64,000 nucleotides of DNA from Mactromeris polynyma (GCA_032209605.1 JASFXZ010000028.1:3482941-3546940), one strand, 5' to 3'; positions 24,801 through 34,700 are shown, counted from the first letter of the stretch. Program-made: numbers and translations. Notes: generated by a model not told the origin, from the sequence alone.

Positions 24801-25995
24801 GTGAATATTTCAAGGTATGTATTCAACTTGAACATATTACAGAATATACAGCATTCTACTCTTCAATTCTGACTACTGATATTTACTTGGGTTGGTATTA
24901 TTTTACTATCTTTCTAATATCAGGAGTCACCTGGCAGCTGTGATTTACAGTCAATTCAGAGTACATACAGTAATGCATCTGATGCTAGCTGGGACCAGAT
25001 GGATGATCCTGAAGTTAACGTAACACGTTGGGTACCGGATCATCTAGTTACACAATGTGCTGGATGTGAAAGTGAATTTTCAACCTTTAGACGAAAACAT
25101 CATTGCAGGTAAAAGACTTTACAGTCATCTATATGTATAAGTATGGTGCCAGAAATGTTACTGTGAAGTTAGATAATTTTGAACATACAGGGTGTTTTGC
25201 CTGATAATTGATGAATGAAATTTACTTGTATTTCATTTTACTTCAACTGCTTGATTAACAGTGATCCTTGTAACTATGTTTATGTCTCAATGGTACAATG
25301 AAGGTACGTTCCACAAAGTTGATGTACTAAATGTATAAATGTATATAAATGTACTAGGAATTCGATTAATGCACTCTCTAGTGTCATTTATTATGCTACT
25401 CAAAGGAGAAGCTTATGGCCGCTGCTTCATCTTCCCATCGATGCTTCCATCATGCATTCGTGTCCGCGCTATTTCTTCGCAGCCACCAACTAGAATTCAG
25501 TAAAACTTAAAGCGGAAACTTCACTATAAGAGCAGATATGCATATTGTCGGCATGTTCGAGTTTGATCATCCATCATGTACATACTTCGGGGAGCATCCA
25601 GTTGTTCTACTGATGATTTCTTGTTTATCTTGCTATGCAAGGGACATAACTGTTACTGTATTACATTACTTGAAATAATATTTAGAAAAGTATGGCATGT
25701 TTCTGCAATGTTTGTAGAACTATTATAGAACTATTTACATCTGAATGTTTACTGTTGTATTGAATCTTGCACTAATATACAATTTAATAATTTTATTTTC
25801 AGAAATTGTGGAAAGATCTTCTGTCATACATGCTGTAAGGAAACGTTTCCATTACCACATCAGATGATTAACACGAATGAGAGAGTATGCCAGATGTGTT
25901 ATAGTAAATTAACAATGCTTCTTACTAAATCTGTAATAGAAATGGACAATGGTATCAGTGAACTTAGTCCCTTGGCTGCTGCTGCTTCCAACTAG
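3768..25995 (+). CDS. MTMR3: FYVE-domain myotubularin-related phosphatase (MTMR3/MTMR4 type), 5' partial
   Basis: Exons read at 3768-3864, 9293-9406, 11315-11499, 12001-12120, 12765-12876, 13467-13662, 14159-14344, 18776-18943, 20934-22343, 23817-24044, 24924-25108 and 25803-25995 (TAG). All splice phases agree, giving about 1,060 residues. The family removes the 3-phosphate from PI3P and PI(3,5)P2 on endosomes and autophagic membranes. Visible in order: end of the PH-GRAM linker (NAYSFTKETERMQFDLK), the phosphatase domain with an intact CX5R loop (HCSDGWDRTP), a 470-codon low-complexity exon, a short coiled coil, and a C-terminal FYVE zinc finger (WVPDH, RRKHHCRNCG, NERVCQMC). The catalytic residues suggest an active enzyme. 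The PH-GRAM exons (roughly 130 residues in human MTMR3) are missing and probably lie upstream. Vertebrates have two paralogues, MTMR3 and MTMR4; which one this matches best cannot be decided here. Introns carry several kilobase-scale minisatellites. Confidence 0.93.
3901..3968. repeat. palindromic element, copy 1
   Basis: Near-perfect inverted repeat with arms of about 30 bp (GGGTTCAGTGCAAGAGTATC against GATACTCTTGC-type sequence on the other side) around a short TATAAATA loop. A second copy lies at 49,629-49,729. Two dispersed copies of the same palindrome suggest a small foldback or MITE-like mobile element. Confidence 0.75.
4135..5250. repeat. 41-bp minisatellite, about 27 copies
   Basis: Highly uniform units containing CTGACTGTCCTACGAGGATA. 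Two alternating sub-variants differ at TTCTAGT/TTCCAGT and TTCTAAA/TTATAAA. It lies in the intron between MTMR exons at 3,864 and 9,293. Confidence 0.96.
5251..6098. other. intron stretch without recognised gene
   Basis: AT-rich sequence between two minisatellites in the same MTMR intron. No conserved exon, RNA gene or transposon was recognised in it. Confidence 0.5.
6099..9231. repeat. 39-bp minisatellite, about 80 copies
   Basis: Units contain GTATTGTTGTGTAAGAGTGT then GGGAGGGTATCCTCTGATA. The unit length (39, thirteen codons) leaves reading frames open for up to 698 codons on the minus strand and 208 on the plus strand. These are repeats of one 13-residue word and have no independent support. 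A variant block with GGTAGCCACTGATGG recurs at about 6,645 and 7,253, and another (ATGCAATGTTGTG) at 7,526 and 7,993, so blocks of 12 or more units have been copied. The array stops about 60 bp before the next MTMR acceptor. Confidence 0.96.
9293..9406 (+). CDS. MTMR3: MTMR exon b
   Basis: Encodes LCDSYPSEHIVPQVITDEN and then a stretch ending FPSVVWR, equivalent to the human segment LCGSYPQELIVP to IPAVIYR in the phosphatase domain. Acceptor TTTTTAG, donor GGAG|GTAAAA. Confidence 0.93.
9500..10988. mobile_element. pogo/Tigger-like DNA transposon, degenerate, flanked by TA
   Basis: Bounded by inverted ends: CTGTAAACCAAGAAAT on the left and its near-complement ATTTCTTGGAATACAG on the right, each next to a TA dinucleotide as expected for TA target duplication. 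Both subterminal regions are rich in TTCGCG and CCGCGG words in opposite orientation, unlike the surrounding AT-rich intron. Inside, on the minus strand, is a fragment of DDE transposase. At about 1.49 kb it is probably non-functional. It sits in an MTMR intron. Confidence 0.75.
10046..10420 (-). pseudogene. DDE_1-type transposase fragment
   Basis: Minus-strand translation includes VFTPGGCTRELQPLDLSGN, which matches the conserved PGGCT-x-x-LQPLD block of pogo/Tigger/jerky-like DDE transposases. It continues about 80 residues to a stop after WYRAGLLLKE. Only the C-terminal part of a transposase is present and no complete catalytic triad can be read. It lies inside the TA-flanked element at 9,500-10,988, which supports the assignment. 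Confidence 0.7.
11315..11499 (+). CDS. MTMR3: MTMR exon c
   Basis: Encodes NSRNGAVLVRSSQPEMGFFG and WRNTDDENLLNAI, matching the family motif around G-W-R-x-x-D-D-E. Two in-phase donors are possible: after 11,472 (GATG|GTAGTG) or after 11,499 (GATG|GTATTT). The longer form keeps the acidic SDLSSDG stretch and is preferred. Confidence 0.88.
12001..12120 (+). CDS. MTMR3: MTMR exon d
   Basis: Encodes PKKMLIIDCRSYSAAFANRA then KGGGMECP, equal to the human segment with LDARSYAAAVANRAKGGG. Acceptor CTTGTAG, donor CCAG|GTATGA. Confidence 0.95.
12238..12695. mobile_element. hAT-like short element, copy 1
   Basis: Starts with CAGGGTTCGCACAGTCTTG and ends near GATCTGTATAAACCATG, which is an imperfect inverted complement. 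Internal sequence repeats the word CTTGAAAAGTACTTGAATTT in several places. A second copy of similar length and order lies at 18,225-18,684. No coding capacity is seen. Family assignment is tentative. Confidence 0.6.
12765..12876 (+). CDS. MTMR3: MTMR exon e
   Basis: Encodes EYYQSCEVQFMNLANIHAVR and KSFLALRSHC, matching the phosphatase domain segment that includes the family word MANIH-(S/A)-(I/V)-R. Acceptor TTTACAG, donor CCAG|GTAAGT. Confidence 0.94.
13467..13662 (+). CDS. MTMR3: MTMR exon f: catalytic loop
   Basis: Encodes WLSGLENTKWLHNMASLLK and the P-loop RPVLVHCSDGWDRTPQIISL. The catalytic Cys and Arg of the CX5R motif and both Asp residues typical of active myotubularins are present. 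Acceptor TTTTCAG, donor GTGGAG|GTAAGT. Confidence 0.97.
14159..14344 (+). CDS. MTMR3: MTMR exon g
   Basis: Encodes GFQVLVEREWLHFGHKFADR and NERCPVFLQWLECVYQL, the most conserved segment after the P-loop. Donor CTTTTCTT|GTAAGT. The open reading frame continues past the donor into the intron and is not coding there. Confidence 0.96.
14532..17900. repeat. 79-bp minisatellite, about 43 copies
   Basis: Units contain GAGCTTCAGGGAGCTGGTAC and GTCCACTTGTTTGTTGGCAG. Some carry a 9-bp insertion that repeats GGTACTGTA. Rare variant units (GAGATTCAGGGAGCTTG) occur near 15,728 and 17,020 in matching surroundings, so a block of about 1.3 kb was duplicated. The array is wholly inside the MTMR intron 14,345-18,775. 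Confidence 0.96.
18225..18684. mobile_element. hAT-like short element, copy 2
   Basis: Second copy of the element at 12,238-12,695: starts AAGGTTCGCACAGTCTTGA, ends near TTCTGTATGAACCATG, with the same internal CTTGAAAAG words in the same order but many substitutions, so the two insertions are old. Confidence 0.6.
18776..18943 (+). CDS. MTMR3: MTMR exon h
   Basis: Encodes IKLLQHTYSCLFGTFLCNTV and CTASVWNLLNEKSFFNLLYN, equal to human KLVQHTYSCLFGTFLCN and the following WSLL segment at the end of the phosphatase domain. Acceptor CTTGTAG, donor CATGTG|GTAAGA. Confidence 0.96.
19580..20720 (+). repeat. ~143-bp repeat, about eight diverged copies, with AAGGTCAAGGTCA
   Basis: Units contain GGTTTCCGGCGAATAACTT, TATTGACATCAAACTTGGTG, GCTTTTGGGTTCGGTCCGTC and AAAGGTCAAGGTCACC. 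They are about 5-15 percent diverged, older than the minisatellites. The left flank has a short inverted pair AACCAGGTTTTCAACGAAAACCAGGTT and a CGGGCGGGCG tract. Similar sequences are common dispersed repeats in bivalve genomes, as far as recalled. The unit carries a direct repeat of the nuclear-receptor half-site AGGTCA. Confidence 0.85.
20934..22343 (+). CDS. MTMR3: MTMR exon i: large disordered exon
   Basis: A single 470-codon exon. It begins VIYPATHVQSLRLWTSVYLS, the end of the phosphatase domain, and holds the conserved LQKTRSCENL and SRRKSDPN words seen in MTMR3/4. The rest is low-complexity Ser/Asn/Glu-rich sequence with many ENG, SEN and NGD words, predicted disordered. It ends with a Ser/Pro stretch (PLHNTPISPQSRNS, PPTPATSDGR) that looks like a phosphorylation target. 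Acceptor TTTACAG, donor GGCAGA|GTAAGT. Confidence 0.94.
22437..23453. repeat. 17-bp minisatellite, about 60 copies
   Basis: Units of CTTCTTGTTTGTGTATG with variants (AAGCTT, TGTTTC, GTTCGTG). Since 17 is not a multiple of three, all three frames show the same cyclic peptide (Cys/Val/Phe/Leu one way, Asn-Lys-Lys-His-Thr-Gln the other). These are artefacts. The array starts about 95 bp after MTMR exon i. Confidence 0.96.
23817..24044 (+). CDS. MTMR3: MTMR exon j: coiled coil
   Basis: Encodes SLDSSVPRFGLSRHLDIDGL and HDPIQKQVVKMQTRYEQEIS, followed by a leucine-spaced helix (LHDNMTYLKQLLAQH). This matches the short coiled coil before the FYVE finger of MTMR3/4. Acceptor TTTTTAG, donor GGAAAT|GTAAGT. 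Confidence 0.93.
24247..24372. repeat. 36-bp minisatellite, 3.5 copies
   Basis: Units contain TTTGTTTGAATATTGCTTTG and GATGTATATCAGCC. It passes directly into a different 37-bp array. Confidence 0.9.
24371..24690. repeat. 37-bp minisatellite, about 8.5 copies
   Basis: Units contain GAGTACAATAGTATTACTAG then ATTCTATCATTGCCA. It lies in the MTMR intron before the first FYVE exon. Confidence 0.93.
24924..25108 (+). CDS. MTMR3: MTMR exon k: FYVE finger, first half
   Basis: Encodes ASDASWDQMDDPEVNVTRW then VPDHLVTQCAGCESEFSTF and RRKHHC. The WxxD and R(R/K)HHCR motifs that define PI3P-binding FYVE domains are intact. Acceptor ATATCAG, donor TGCAG|GTAAAA. Confidence 0.97.
25803..25995 (+). CDS. 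MTMR3: MTMR exon l: FYVE finger, second half and stop
   Basis: Encodes RNCGKIFCHTCCKETFPLPH and NERVCQMCYSKL, completing the Cys pairs of the FYVE finger, then a short tail ending in ELSPLAAAASN and TAG. Acceptor TTTTCAG. Confidence 0.97.
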
Positions 25996-28377
25996 AGTAT
26001 AAGCATGTTACGTCATTGTGCAGATGATGGTGTGGAAGTCTTATCTATCTACAACTGTTACTGATTACATACTGTATAAGTGTGAACTTACTGTCGTGCT
26101 AGCAACTTGTTTCTGATTTAGTAATAGGACACATGAACGCAAACAACACACACTGCATCATTTGAAAATAATTTATTTTGCATGAAAGCGAACGCGTTTC
26201 AGTTTCTTGTCTACAGTTCATGAAGTCAGCAAACCTAGCCTGACTAATCTAATGTTATATTGTTTCTAATTGGATTACATTTTTGTTTAACTTTGTTAAT
26301 TCATTACAACTCATGTTTTCCATGATCTAGAGTCTGGTCATTTGTGTGCTTTTTCTTACCATATCTCAGTATTTTTAAGAAGCGCTGGTTTCTAATTAGA
26401 TATGGGAAATTCCATTAAAATTATATTAAGAAATTTGTTAGTATTACTACTTTCATCATCGTGGTCATTTCCTGTGGGTTTTTGATTCAAGGTTCTTCAT
26501 TTCTATGGTTATAATGTAGTTTTAAGTCTTGGAATGACATTTGTATGATATAACATGGTAGAATGATGTAAAACAATGATCAACAATTTGGCAAGAATAA
26601 TCTGTAATATTCATTTATACATGTCAGAAATTGATTCATATGCAAAGATAATAGGGTGTACTGGTAAATCTGGTATTGAGTCTAGTATCGTAGAAATCCT
26701 TAAATTCATTCATTGGTAGCTTGGTCTGCAATATAGTGTGTGTCAGTGAATCTATTCATTATGCATATAGTATATTTATTGTTATTGAAGATTGTTAGGA
26801 TAATCCATTCAGCTTGTGCAGATAACTTGTATAAATCATGGTAAAATGTCCGACACACCAACTGACTGACAGACAAACAGATGGATGAACAGACAGGGAT
26901 TCACTCAGCTAACTGACTGACAGACAAACAGATGGATGAACAGACGGGGATTCACTCAGCTGATTGTTACTATTTGTTCTAGATGTTCACAACTAATATT
27001 GGCAACAGATGAAACACTTTAGTTGTATCTTCATTCTGACGCAATTGCTTGGCAAAATGGACGAACGATCCAAAAATATAATAAATAGTCTTGTTCAAAA
27101 TGTTAATATTTGTATCTGTATTTGTACATTTTGAATAATACATTTCAAAACTGTTTGATTTTCTACTTTATAAACACAATCTATGTAATTTCTTTTGTTA
27201 AGTTGTTTATTATTATTTACTTTTTTACACAAATATCATTTATAATGACAATTGTGCTCGTTTTCTTTTGTTGTTTTTTTGTGTTTAAATTGTAATATAA
27301 CTTGACATGATCACATTTAGGGACCTTGTATTATATACAATGTACACTAGTGATATAAAATAATGTTTCTTTCTCCGCAGTCTGTGATTCAGTTTCCGGC
27401 ATAGTCCTCTAGATAATATATGATCTTATGATTGTTTTCTTAGTGCTGCTCAGAAGTTACTTTTCCAGTTTGAAAAATGTTACAGAATGTGTTTAATGCA
27501 ATATTCAAGTGAATTAACAGTACTCACTTTGCTGCAATTCCAGCCAGTAAAAATGGGATATGTCAATAGAACACTTAAAGGCAAAATTACTATTATCTGG
27601 ATACAAATAGATGCAATTAGAACTGATTTAGCCACTAAAGCATAATTCTAATAATAAATACCTGTTTGTGAATTGTTACGAACCAGATTTATGTATCCAG
27701 TTGAAAATAATTGTTAAAATGTGCATCAAGTATGTACTAATGATTTAACATATATGAACGTGGTCAGAATGTGCATCAAGTATGTACTAATGATTTAACA
27801 TATATGAACGTGGTCAGATTCTGATGTTCCATTAGTTGTGTGCTTGTGGTGAGCTTGAAGAAAACTGTTTTGTTTGTGTAAATTAGTTTCTGTAAAATTG
27901 AATTTGTTCTCATTATTTTTGACATGAGCAATATACACAGATAGTTGGTGCATGTCTTGTTGGATGGGAGTGAAACATTGAATTATGGAAGACTGATATC
28001 TTGTTTCACTTCCGACCATACGCAGCTTGTTCTCATATTGTAAGATGTGTTGTGTGAAAATATAGCTTTGGAAGAGTTTGTACTTAGTGAAGGTACAAAT
28101 CGTGTCAAGTTATTACCGAGTCCTTCAGGTGCATGTATTTCTTAGCATTGACTTGCTATTACTACATAACATAATACATACACAATACTTGTATACAATC
28201 AAAGTTTGTTTTAATTTAACATTAAAGCCTACTACACTATCTTCACATTACTGTCTGAAGACTGTGAGTGATGTAGCGCCTGATCAAACCCCCCATTTTT
28301 GATATCTTGGTATGTAATAGACACAATTTTTAAAAAGCCATTTTTTCATGCAACACAACTTGCTGTTACATGTAGAA
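25996..28377. other. MTMR 3' untranslated region and flank
   Basis: AT-rich sequence without a convincing reading frame. A candidate polyadenylation signal AATAAA lies at 27,080. Two small duplications are seen: a 51-bp unit at 26,860-26,961 (AACTGACTGACAGACAAACA) and a 50-bp unit at 27,719-27,818 (GTGCATCAAGTATGTACTAA). Confidence 0.6.
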
Positions 28378-28511
28378 ATGATCTATGTATGTCCATGCAT
28401 GGTGTGATCTATGTATGTCCATGCATGGTGTGATCTATGTATGTCCATGTATGGTGTGATCTATGTATGTCCATGTATGGTGTGATCTATGTATGTCCAT
28501 GTATGGTGTGA
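28378..28511. repeat. 26-bp minisatellite, five copies
   Basis: Units of ATCTATGTATGTCCATGCAT plus GGTGTG, with TGTAT variants in the last copies. Confidence 0.93.
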
Positions 28512-28603
28512 GGCTATAAACACTTGAGATTGGTCTCCTAGATCCACTATCATTTTTGTGTGGATGTTTCTAGTTGATTGTGAAAACTATGATGTAATAT
28601 GTT

Positions 28604-29457
28604 CATGACATAAGTACCCAGTAACCTGATTGTTTACGACATAAGTACCCAGTAACCTGATTGTTTACGACATAAGTACCCAGTAACCTGATTGTTTACG
28701 ACATAAGTACCCAGTAACCTGATTGTTTACGACATAAGTACCCAGTAACCTGATTGTTTATGACATACGTCCCAGTAACCTGATTGTTTACGACATAAGT
28801 ACCCAGTAACCTGATTGTTTACGACATACGTCCCAGTAACCCGATTGTTTACGACATAAGTACCCAGTAACCCGATTGTTTACGACATACGTCCCAGTAA
28901 CCCGATTGTTTACGACATAAGTACCCAGTAACCCGATTGTTTATGACATACGTCCCAGTAACCTGATTGTTTACGACATACGTCCCAGTAACCGATTGTT
29001 TACGACATACGTCCCAGTAACCCGATTGTTTACGACATACGTCCCAGTAACCCGATTGTTTACGACATACGTCCCAGTAACCCGATTGTTTACGACATAC
29101 GTTAGTAACCCGATTGTTTACGACATAAGTAACCAGTAACCCGATTGTTTACGACATAAGTACCCAGTAACCTGATTGTTTACGACATACGTCCCAGTAA
29201 CCTGATTGTTTACGACATACGTCCCAGTAACCCGATTGTTTACGACATACGTCCCAGTAACCCGATTGTTTACGACATACGTCCCAGTAACCCGACTGTT
29301 TACGACATACGTCCCAGTAACCCGATTGTTTACGACATAAGTACCCAGTAACCCGATTGTTTACGACATAAGTACCCAGTAACCCGATTGTTTACGACAT
29401 AAGTACCCAGTAACCCGATTGTTTACGACATAAGTACCCAGTAACCCGATTGTTTAC
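28604..29457. repeat. 30/31-bp minisatellite, about 28 copies
   Basis: Units contain CCAGTAACCTGATTGTTTAC and GACATAAGTAC or GACATACGT. The two length classes alternate in blocks. It lies between the 3' ends of MTMR and NIF3L1. Confidence 0.95.
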
Positions 29458-31233
29458 TAAAACACATTACATATTAAATGAAAATACCTTAAATGGCATT
29501 ACATTATTTTTTGTTATAGTTTCCAACACAAATTTCATTTCACAAAAAGATTTTCAGTAAGTTTGATATTGACATGTTTCTAAACTGAAGGTTGTCAACT
29601 TTAGATGCCAAAACAGAAAGTAGGGATTTTGACAAATTATACAGGATGTTCTAATTTATTATTTTGATAGCAAACAGGGAATCACATCAGTTTTTTTTGT
29701 TACATCAAAAACGTTTTTTTGAATATGATTTCATATTAAGAGATTGTCACATTCAACAGTCATGTCGAGTTATTCAGTGAAGCAGTTAATGTTTCTACTT
29801 ATTGAAATTTTTGTCAAATTCTGTGAAATAAAAAATATTTTGGTCAGCAAGAATCTCATTCCTTACCATGTATGCGAGTTTTTAAATACATAAATTACAT
29901 GAAATATGTAATACCGCTTTAAGAACGACAATGAGAATTGAGCACAGACACTGATCTCAAGTTTTTATAACCTTTGACCTGTGATATTTGGATTGTCATT
30001 AGCTTACACTGTGATGATTTTAGCTCCTTGTTACCTGTTGTTGGGGTTATCATAGAGATGTTCCTTTCATTTGGCGAGGATTTCAGTTGCCGTAGTAACT
30101 GGTTTCCTGAATCTAACCAGTATTCTTCATCATTCTGTCGTACTCTGTAATAATACTTCTGGTTCATGTATATTCTGTATAACACATTTATTTCCTCTCA
30201 TTATGTTCATTTAAGTGTGATATTCTGTATCAAGATTTAAAACAGATTCTGGTACAACTTTTGGAGTTTGCTATTCAAATATGTTTCCTTTCAAGTTATT
30301 GTGAAATAGTTTTTACAATGACAGGCTTCCAAATTAATTGTACATAAAATGTGGAAAGCACGATTCTGAATTAGGGAAAAATGATGTTAAATATTTGCCA
30401 AAGTTGAGTTAGACTCTTTGAAAGCTAAGAAGTTGAAAAAATTTACTAATATTATTTCAAACATACCTACTTGATAGTTGTCCAACTGTTCATAAAATTG
30501 GAAATACATATGGAAGCTGGGGAGTTTATCAATGGACTTTCTTGTCCTTAAACCTGAACACTCAACAAATCAAACTTAATGCATATTTAGATTTTGAGTC
30601 AGGTTTCAAGTTATTACAACTTTTGAAATAATGGGATATTTAGTGACACTCTCGAGACATTTTGTTAAACAAAAATAATCATGGGTCCAAGCTTATAAAA
30701 CTGAGTACGGAGACTAGTCTCAGAATACAGCCTTGCCATTGGTCAATTTCAAGCATGCAGTCAGTATCAACCAATCAGATGCTCGAGTTTTGAGACTGGT
30801 CTGTTATCAGATTTATAACCTTAGACCATGAAGATCAGTGATAAAATAACATTCCTGTATCATGCAGTAACTGTTAACTGTTATGTCTGTGCTTGCTTGG
30901 ACTGATCTGCTGGTTGATAAACGTAACACTGTACATTAATGTACAACAGGATACATGAAATAAATCATTAATTAAGCTTTCTACTGGTTTTTATTTCTTT
31001 GATTTAGCATTGTTTTATGTTGTGCAAAACCTGACTCTGGTGCCAATTTTATTCCAGGCATGAATCAGTTGACCATTATATCACGGTCGTCAGTGAATTA
31101 TCACTCGTTCTAGAGCATACATAAACAGCAATACATAAAACACAACAGTAAGTGATTGTTGTTAACTGTATAGAGAAGGCTATAAAGACAAGCACATGTA
31201 TGGTTTCGAGAGAAGCATTTTATATAGGTTTCA
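29458..31233. other. intergenic stretch between convergent genes
   Basis: No conserved gene was recognised. It contains a dispersed repeat at about 30,700-30,800 with CCATTGGTCAAT and CCAATCAGATGC. On the minus strand, AATAAA at 30,990-30,995 is a candidate polyadenylation signal for NIF3L1. Confidence 0.5.
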
Positions 31234-31503
31234 AAAACTTATTATAATCCCGACAGACAGCATTACACAACTATAATCCCGACAGACAGCATTACACAAC
31301 TATAATCCCGACAGACAGCATTACACAACTATAATCCCGACAGACAGCATTACACAACTATAATCCCGACAGACAGCATTACACAACTATAATCCCGACA
31401 GACAGCATTACACAACTATAATCCCGACAGACAGCATTACACAACTATAATCCCGACAGACAGCATTACACAACTATAATCCCGACAGACAGCATTACAC
31501 AAC
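31234..31503. repeat. 29-bp minisatellite carrying the NIF3L1 stop codon, nine copies
   Basis: Plus-strand units contain CCCGACAGACAGCATTACAC. Read on the minus strand each unit begins AGTTGTGTAATGCTG, which is the last codons (Val-Val-stop) of NIF3L1 plus 3' flank. The copy nearest the gene is the functional stop; the other copies follow it downstream. The array therefore arose from the end of the coding sequence. Confidence 0.93.
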
Positions 31504-31766
31504 TTTTAAAGGATCTGAGTCTACATCTGTAACAATAATGTTTGTCGCTTTATCTAAACAATTGTGTAACTTTGTTTTCAGTACATGTAAGTAACCACGT
31601 TCAGTATTACTGTGCTCACAAAGTATCACTGATGTTCCATTGTATACAGCATGTAAAACCTCGTGGTGAGACATCTCGCCGGTCACATACAAGTCAGCAG
31701 TGACATTCCGTAGAACACTTCCCCCAGAACCTGCACATACAGCCACACTTGTTATCTCTTCAACAC
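31495..31766 (-). CDS. NIF3L1: NIF3L1 exon 6 (last)
   Basis: Encodes GVEEITSVAVCAGSGGSVLR, NVTADLYVTGEMSHHEVLHA and ILCEHSNTERGY, ending DSDPLKVV and TAA. This is the C-terminal metal-binding half of the NIF3 domain. Minus-strand acceptor TTTTTCCAG. Confidence 0.97.
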
Positions 31767-34700
31767 CTGGAAAAATAAAAAATATTCAAACTGTCGGCGT
31801 AAAATGTTTGCCAGCTACACACGTTGCATTCTTTATTTGGTAATCATTACTTCCGAAGGACTGATGCAGAATATCTGTCTGGTACTGGGTAGATTCTGCT
31901 GACATCTAATCAATCTACGGGTAAGGCTTTTACTTAATGTTTCTATAACGACTTTGAATAACACTTAATTCTAACAGAAGGACTGGACCATTACTTTTGT
32001 TCTACACTTGAAATAATATCTGCACTGAATTTTTATATCAAGACCAATACAAATATTAGCAAACATAAAGAGAGAGATATTTACCAGGAGCTGCAGCCAA
32101 GCGTACATGATCCAGTTTCAGATGTTGTTTAATCAAGCCAACTTACCAGGAGCTGCAGCCAAGCGTACATGATCCAGTTTCAGATGTTGTTTAATCAAGC
32201 CAACTTACCAGGAGCTGCAATCAAGCGTACATGATCCAGTTTCAGATGTTGTTTAACCAGGCCAACTTACCAGGAGCTGCAGCCAAGCATACATGATCCA
32301 GTTTCAGATGTTGTTTAACCAAGCCAACTTACCAGGAGCTGCAATCAAGCATACATGATCCAGTTTCAGATGTTGTTTAACCAGGCCAACTTACCAGGAG
32401 CTGCAGCCAAGCGTACATGATCCAGTTTCAGATGTTGTTTAACCAAGCCAACTTACCAGGAGCTGCAGCCAAGCGTACATGATCCAGTTTCAGATGTTGT
32501 TTAATCAAGCCAACTTACCAGGAGCTGCAGCCAAGCGTACATGATCCAGTTTCAGATGTTGTTTAATCAAGCCAACTTACCAGGAGCTGCAGCCAAGCGT
32601 ACATGATCCAGTTTCAGATGTTGTTTAATCAAGCCAACTTACCAGGAGCTGCAGCCAAGCGTACATGATCCAGTTTCAGATGTTGTTTAATCAAGCCAAC
32701 TTACCAGGAGCTGCAGCCAAGCGTACATGATCCAGTTTCAGATGTTGTTTAATCAAGCCAACTTACCAGGAGCTGCAGCCAAGCGTACATGATCCAGTTT
32801 CAGATGTTGTTTAATCAAGCCAACTTACCAGGAGCTGCAATCAAGCGTACATGATCCAGTTTCAGATGTTGTTTAACCAAGCCAACTTACCAGGAGCTGC
32901 AGCCAAGCGTACATGATCCAGTTTCAGATGTTGTTTAACCAAGCGAACTTACCAGGAGCTGCAGCCAAGCGTACATGATCCAGTTTCAGATGTTGTTTAA
33001 CCAAGCCAACTTACCAGGAGCTGCAGCCAAGCGTACATGATCCAGTTTCAGATGTTGTTTAACCAAGCCAACTTACCAGGAGCTGCAATCAAGCATACAT
33101 GATCCAGTTTCAGATGTTGTTTAATCAAGCCAACTTACCAGGAGCTGCAGCCAAGCGTACATGATCCAGTGTCAGATGTTGTTTAACCAAGCCAACTTAC
33201 CAGGAGCTGCAATCAAGCGTACATGATCCAGTTTCAGATGTTGTTTAACCAGGCCAACTTACCAGGAGCTGCAGCCAAGCGTACATGATCCAGTTTCAGA
33301 TGTTGTTTAACCAAGCCAACTTACCAGGAGCTGCAATCAAGCGTACATGATCCAGTTTCAGATGTTGTTTAACCAAGCCAACTTACCAGGAGCTGCAGCC
33401 AAGCGTACATGATCCAGTTTCAGATGTTGTTTTACCAAGCTAACTGCCTTCTCTAACGACATTGTCTCTGACAACTTTGCTTTCCTTCCATAACCATGTC
33501 CAGGTTTTGGTACCTACAAAATTATTTGTTTACCAATTACTTGTTATGCAATGAACACAACCTTCAGTAAGATGTTGATTTGGCTGAAATGATTCACGGT
33601 GGTAAACTACACTGCTCAAAATATTTAGAATCTACAAGTTTTGGGTTTAGAAGAATTCTAATTTTCATTTGGGACAAAGAATACTAGTGATAAAGAAGAT
33701 TGGAATAAGATTACAATGATCATACAAATGATACAGTGTATAAAACCTTACTACATGTATACACACCTTGTCTTACTCATAAACCAGGAAGTAAAATGTG
33801 TGAATCCATGTATAACAATTGAATGGTTTCAACTTTGACTTTTTACTTCTGTCTCAAGATATATTTGTGTTTTAATCTGTCTAACATAACATATATGCAT
33901 ATCATGCTAATCATCATTACACACTAACCTCAGCTAACTGATGGGACACAATGTTTTCAACAGAAGTGTTTAGTTCCAACAAAGACACAACATATTGTAT
34001 GGATGACTTCACACACACCACACTCACATGCTTCCTGTCATCAGACCTGTAAACATGAACTTTATAATAGGAAGTTAGTATAGATATGAACCATTCAAGT
34101 ATCAGGCCTGGTATTAGCTATATGAACAATCCTATTAGTTTATAGATATGAACCATTCAAGTATCAGGCCTGGTATTAGCTACATGAACAATCCTATTAG
34201 TTTATAGATATGAACCATTCAAGTATCAGGCCTGGTATTAGCTACATGAACAATCCTATTAGTTTATAGATATGAACCATTCAAGTATCAGGCCTAGTAT
34301 TAGCTACATGAACAATCCTATTAGTTTATATATGAACCATTCAAGTATCAGGCCTGGTATTAGCTATATGAACAATCCTATTAGTTTATAGATATGAACC
34401 ATTCAAATATCAGGCCTGGTATTAGCTACATGAACAATCCTATTAGTTTATATATGAACCATTCAAGTATCAGGCCTGGTATTAGCTACATGAACAATCC
34501 TATTAGTTTATAGATATGAACCATTCAAGTATCAGGCCTGGTATTAGCTACATGAACAATCCTATTAGTTTATATATGAACCATTCAAGTATCAGGCCTG
34601 GTATTAGCTATATGAACAATCCTATTAGTTTATAGATATGAACCATTCAAGTATCAGGCCTGGTATTAGCTACATGAACAATCCTATTAGTTTATATATG

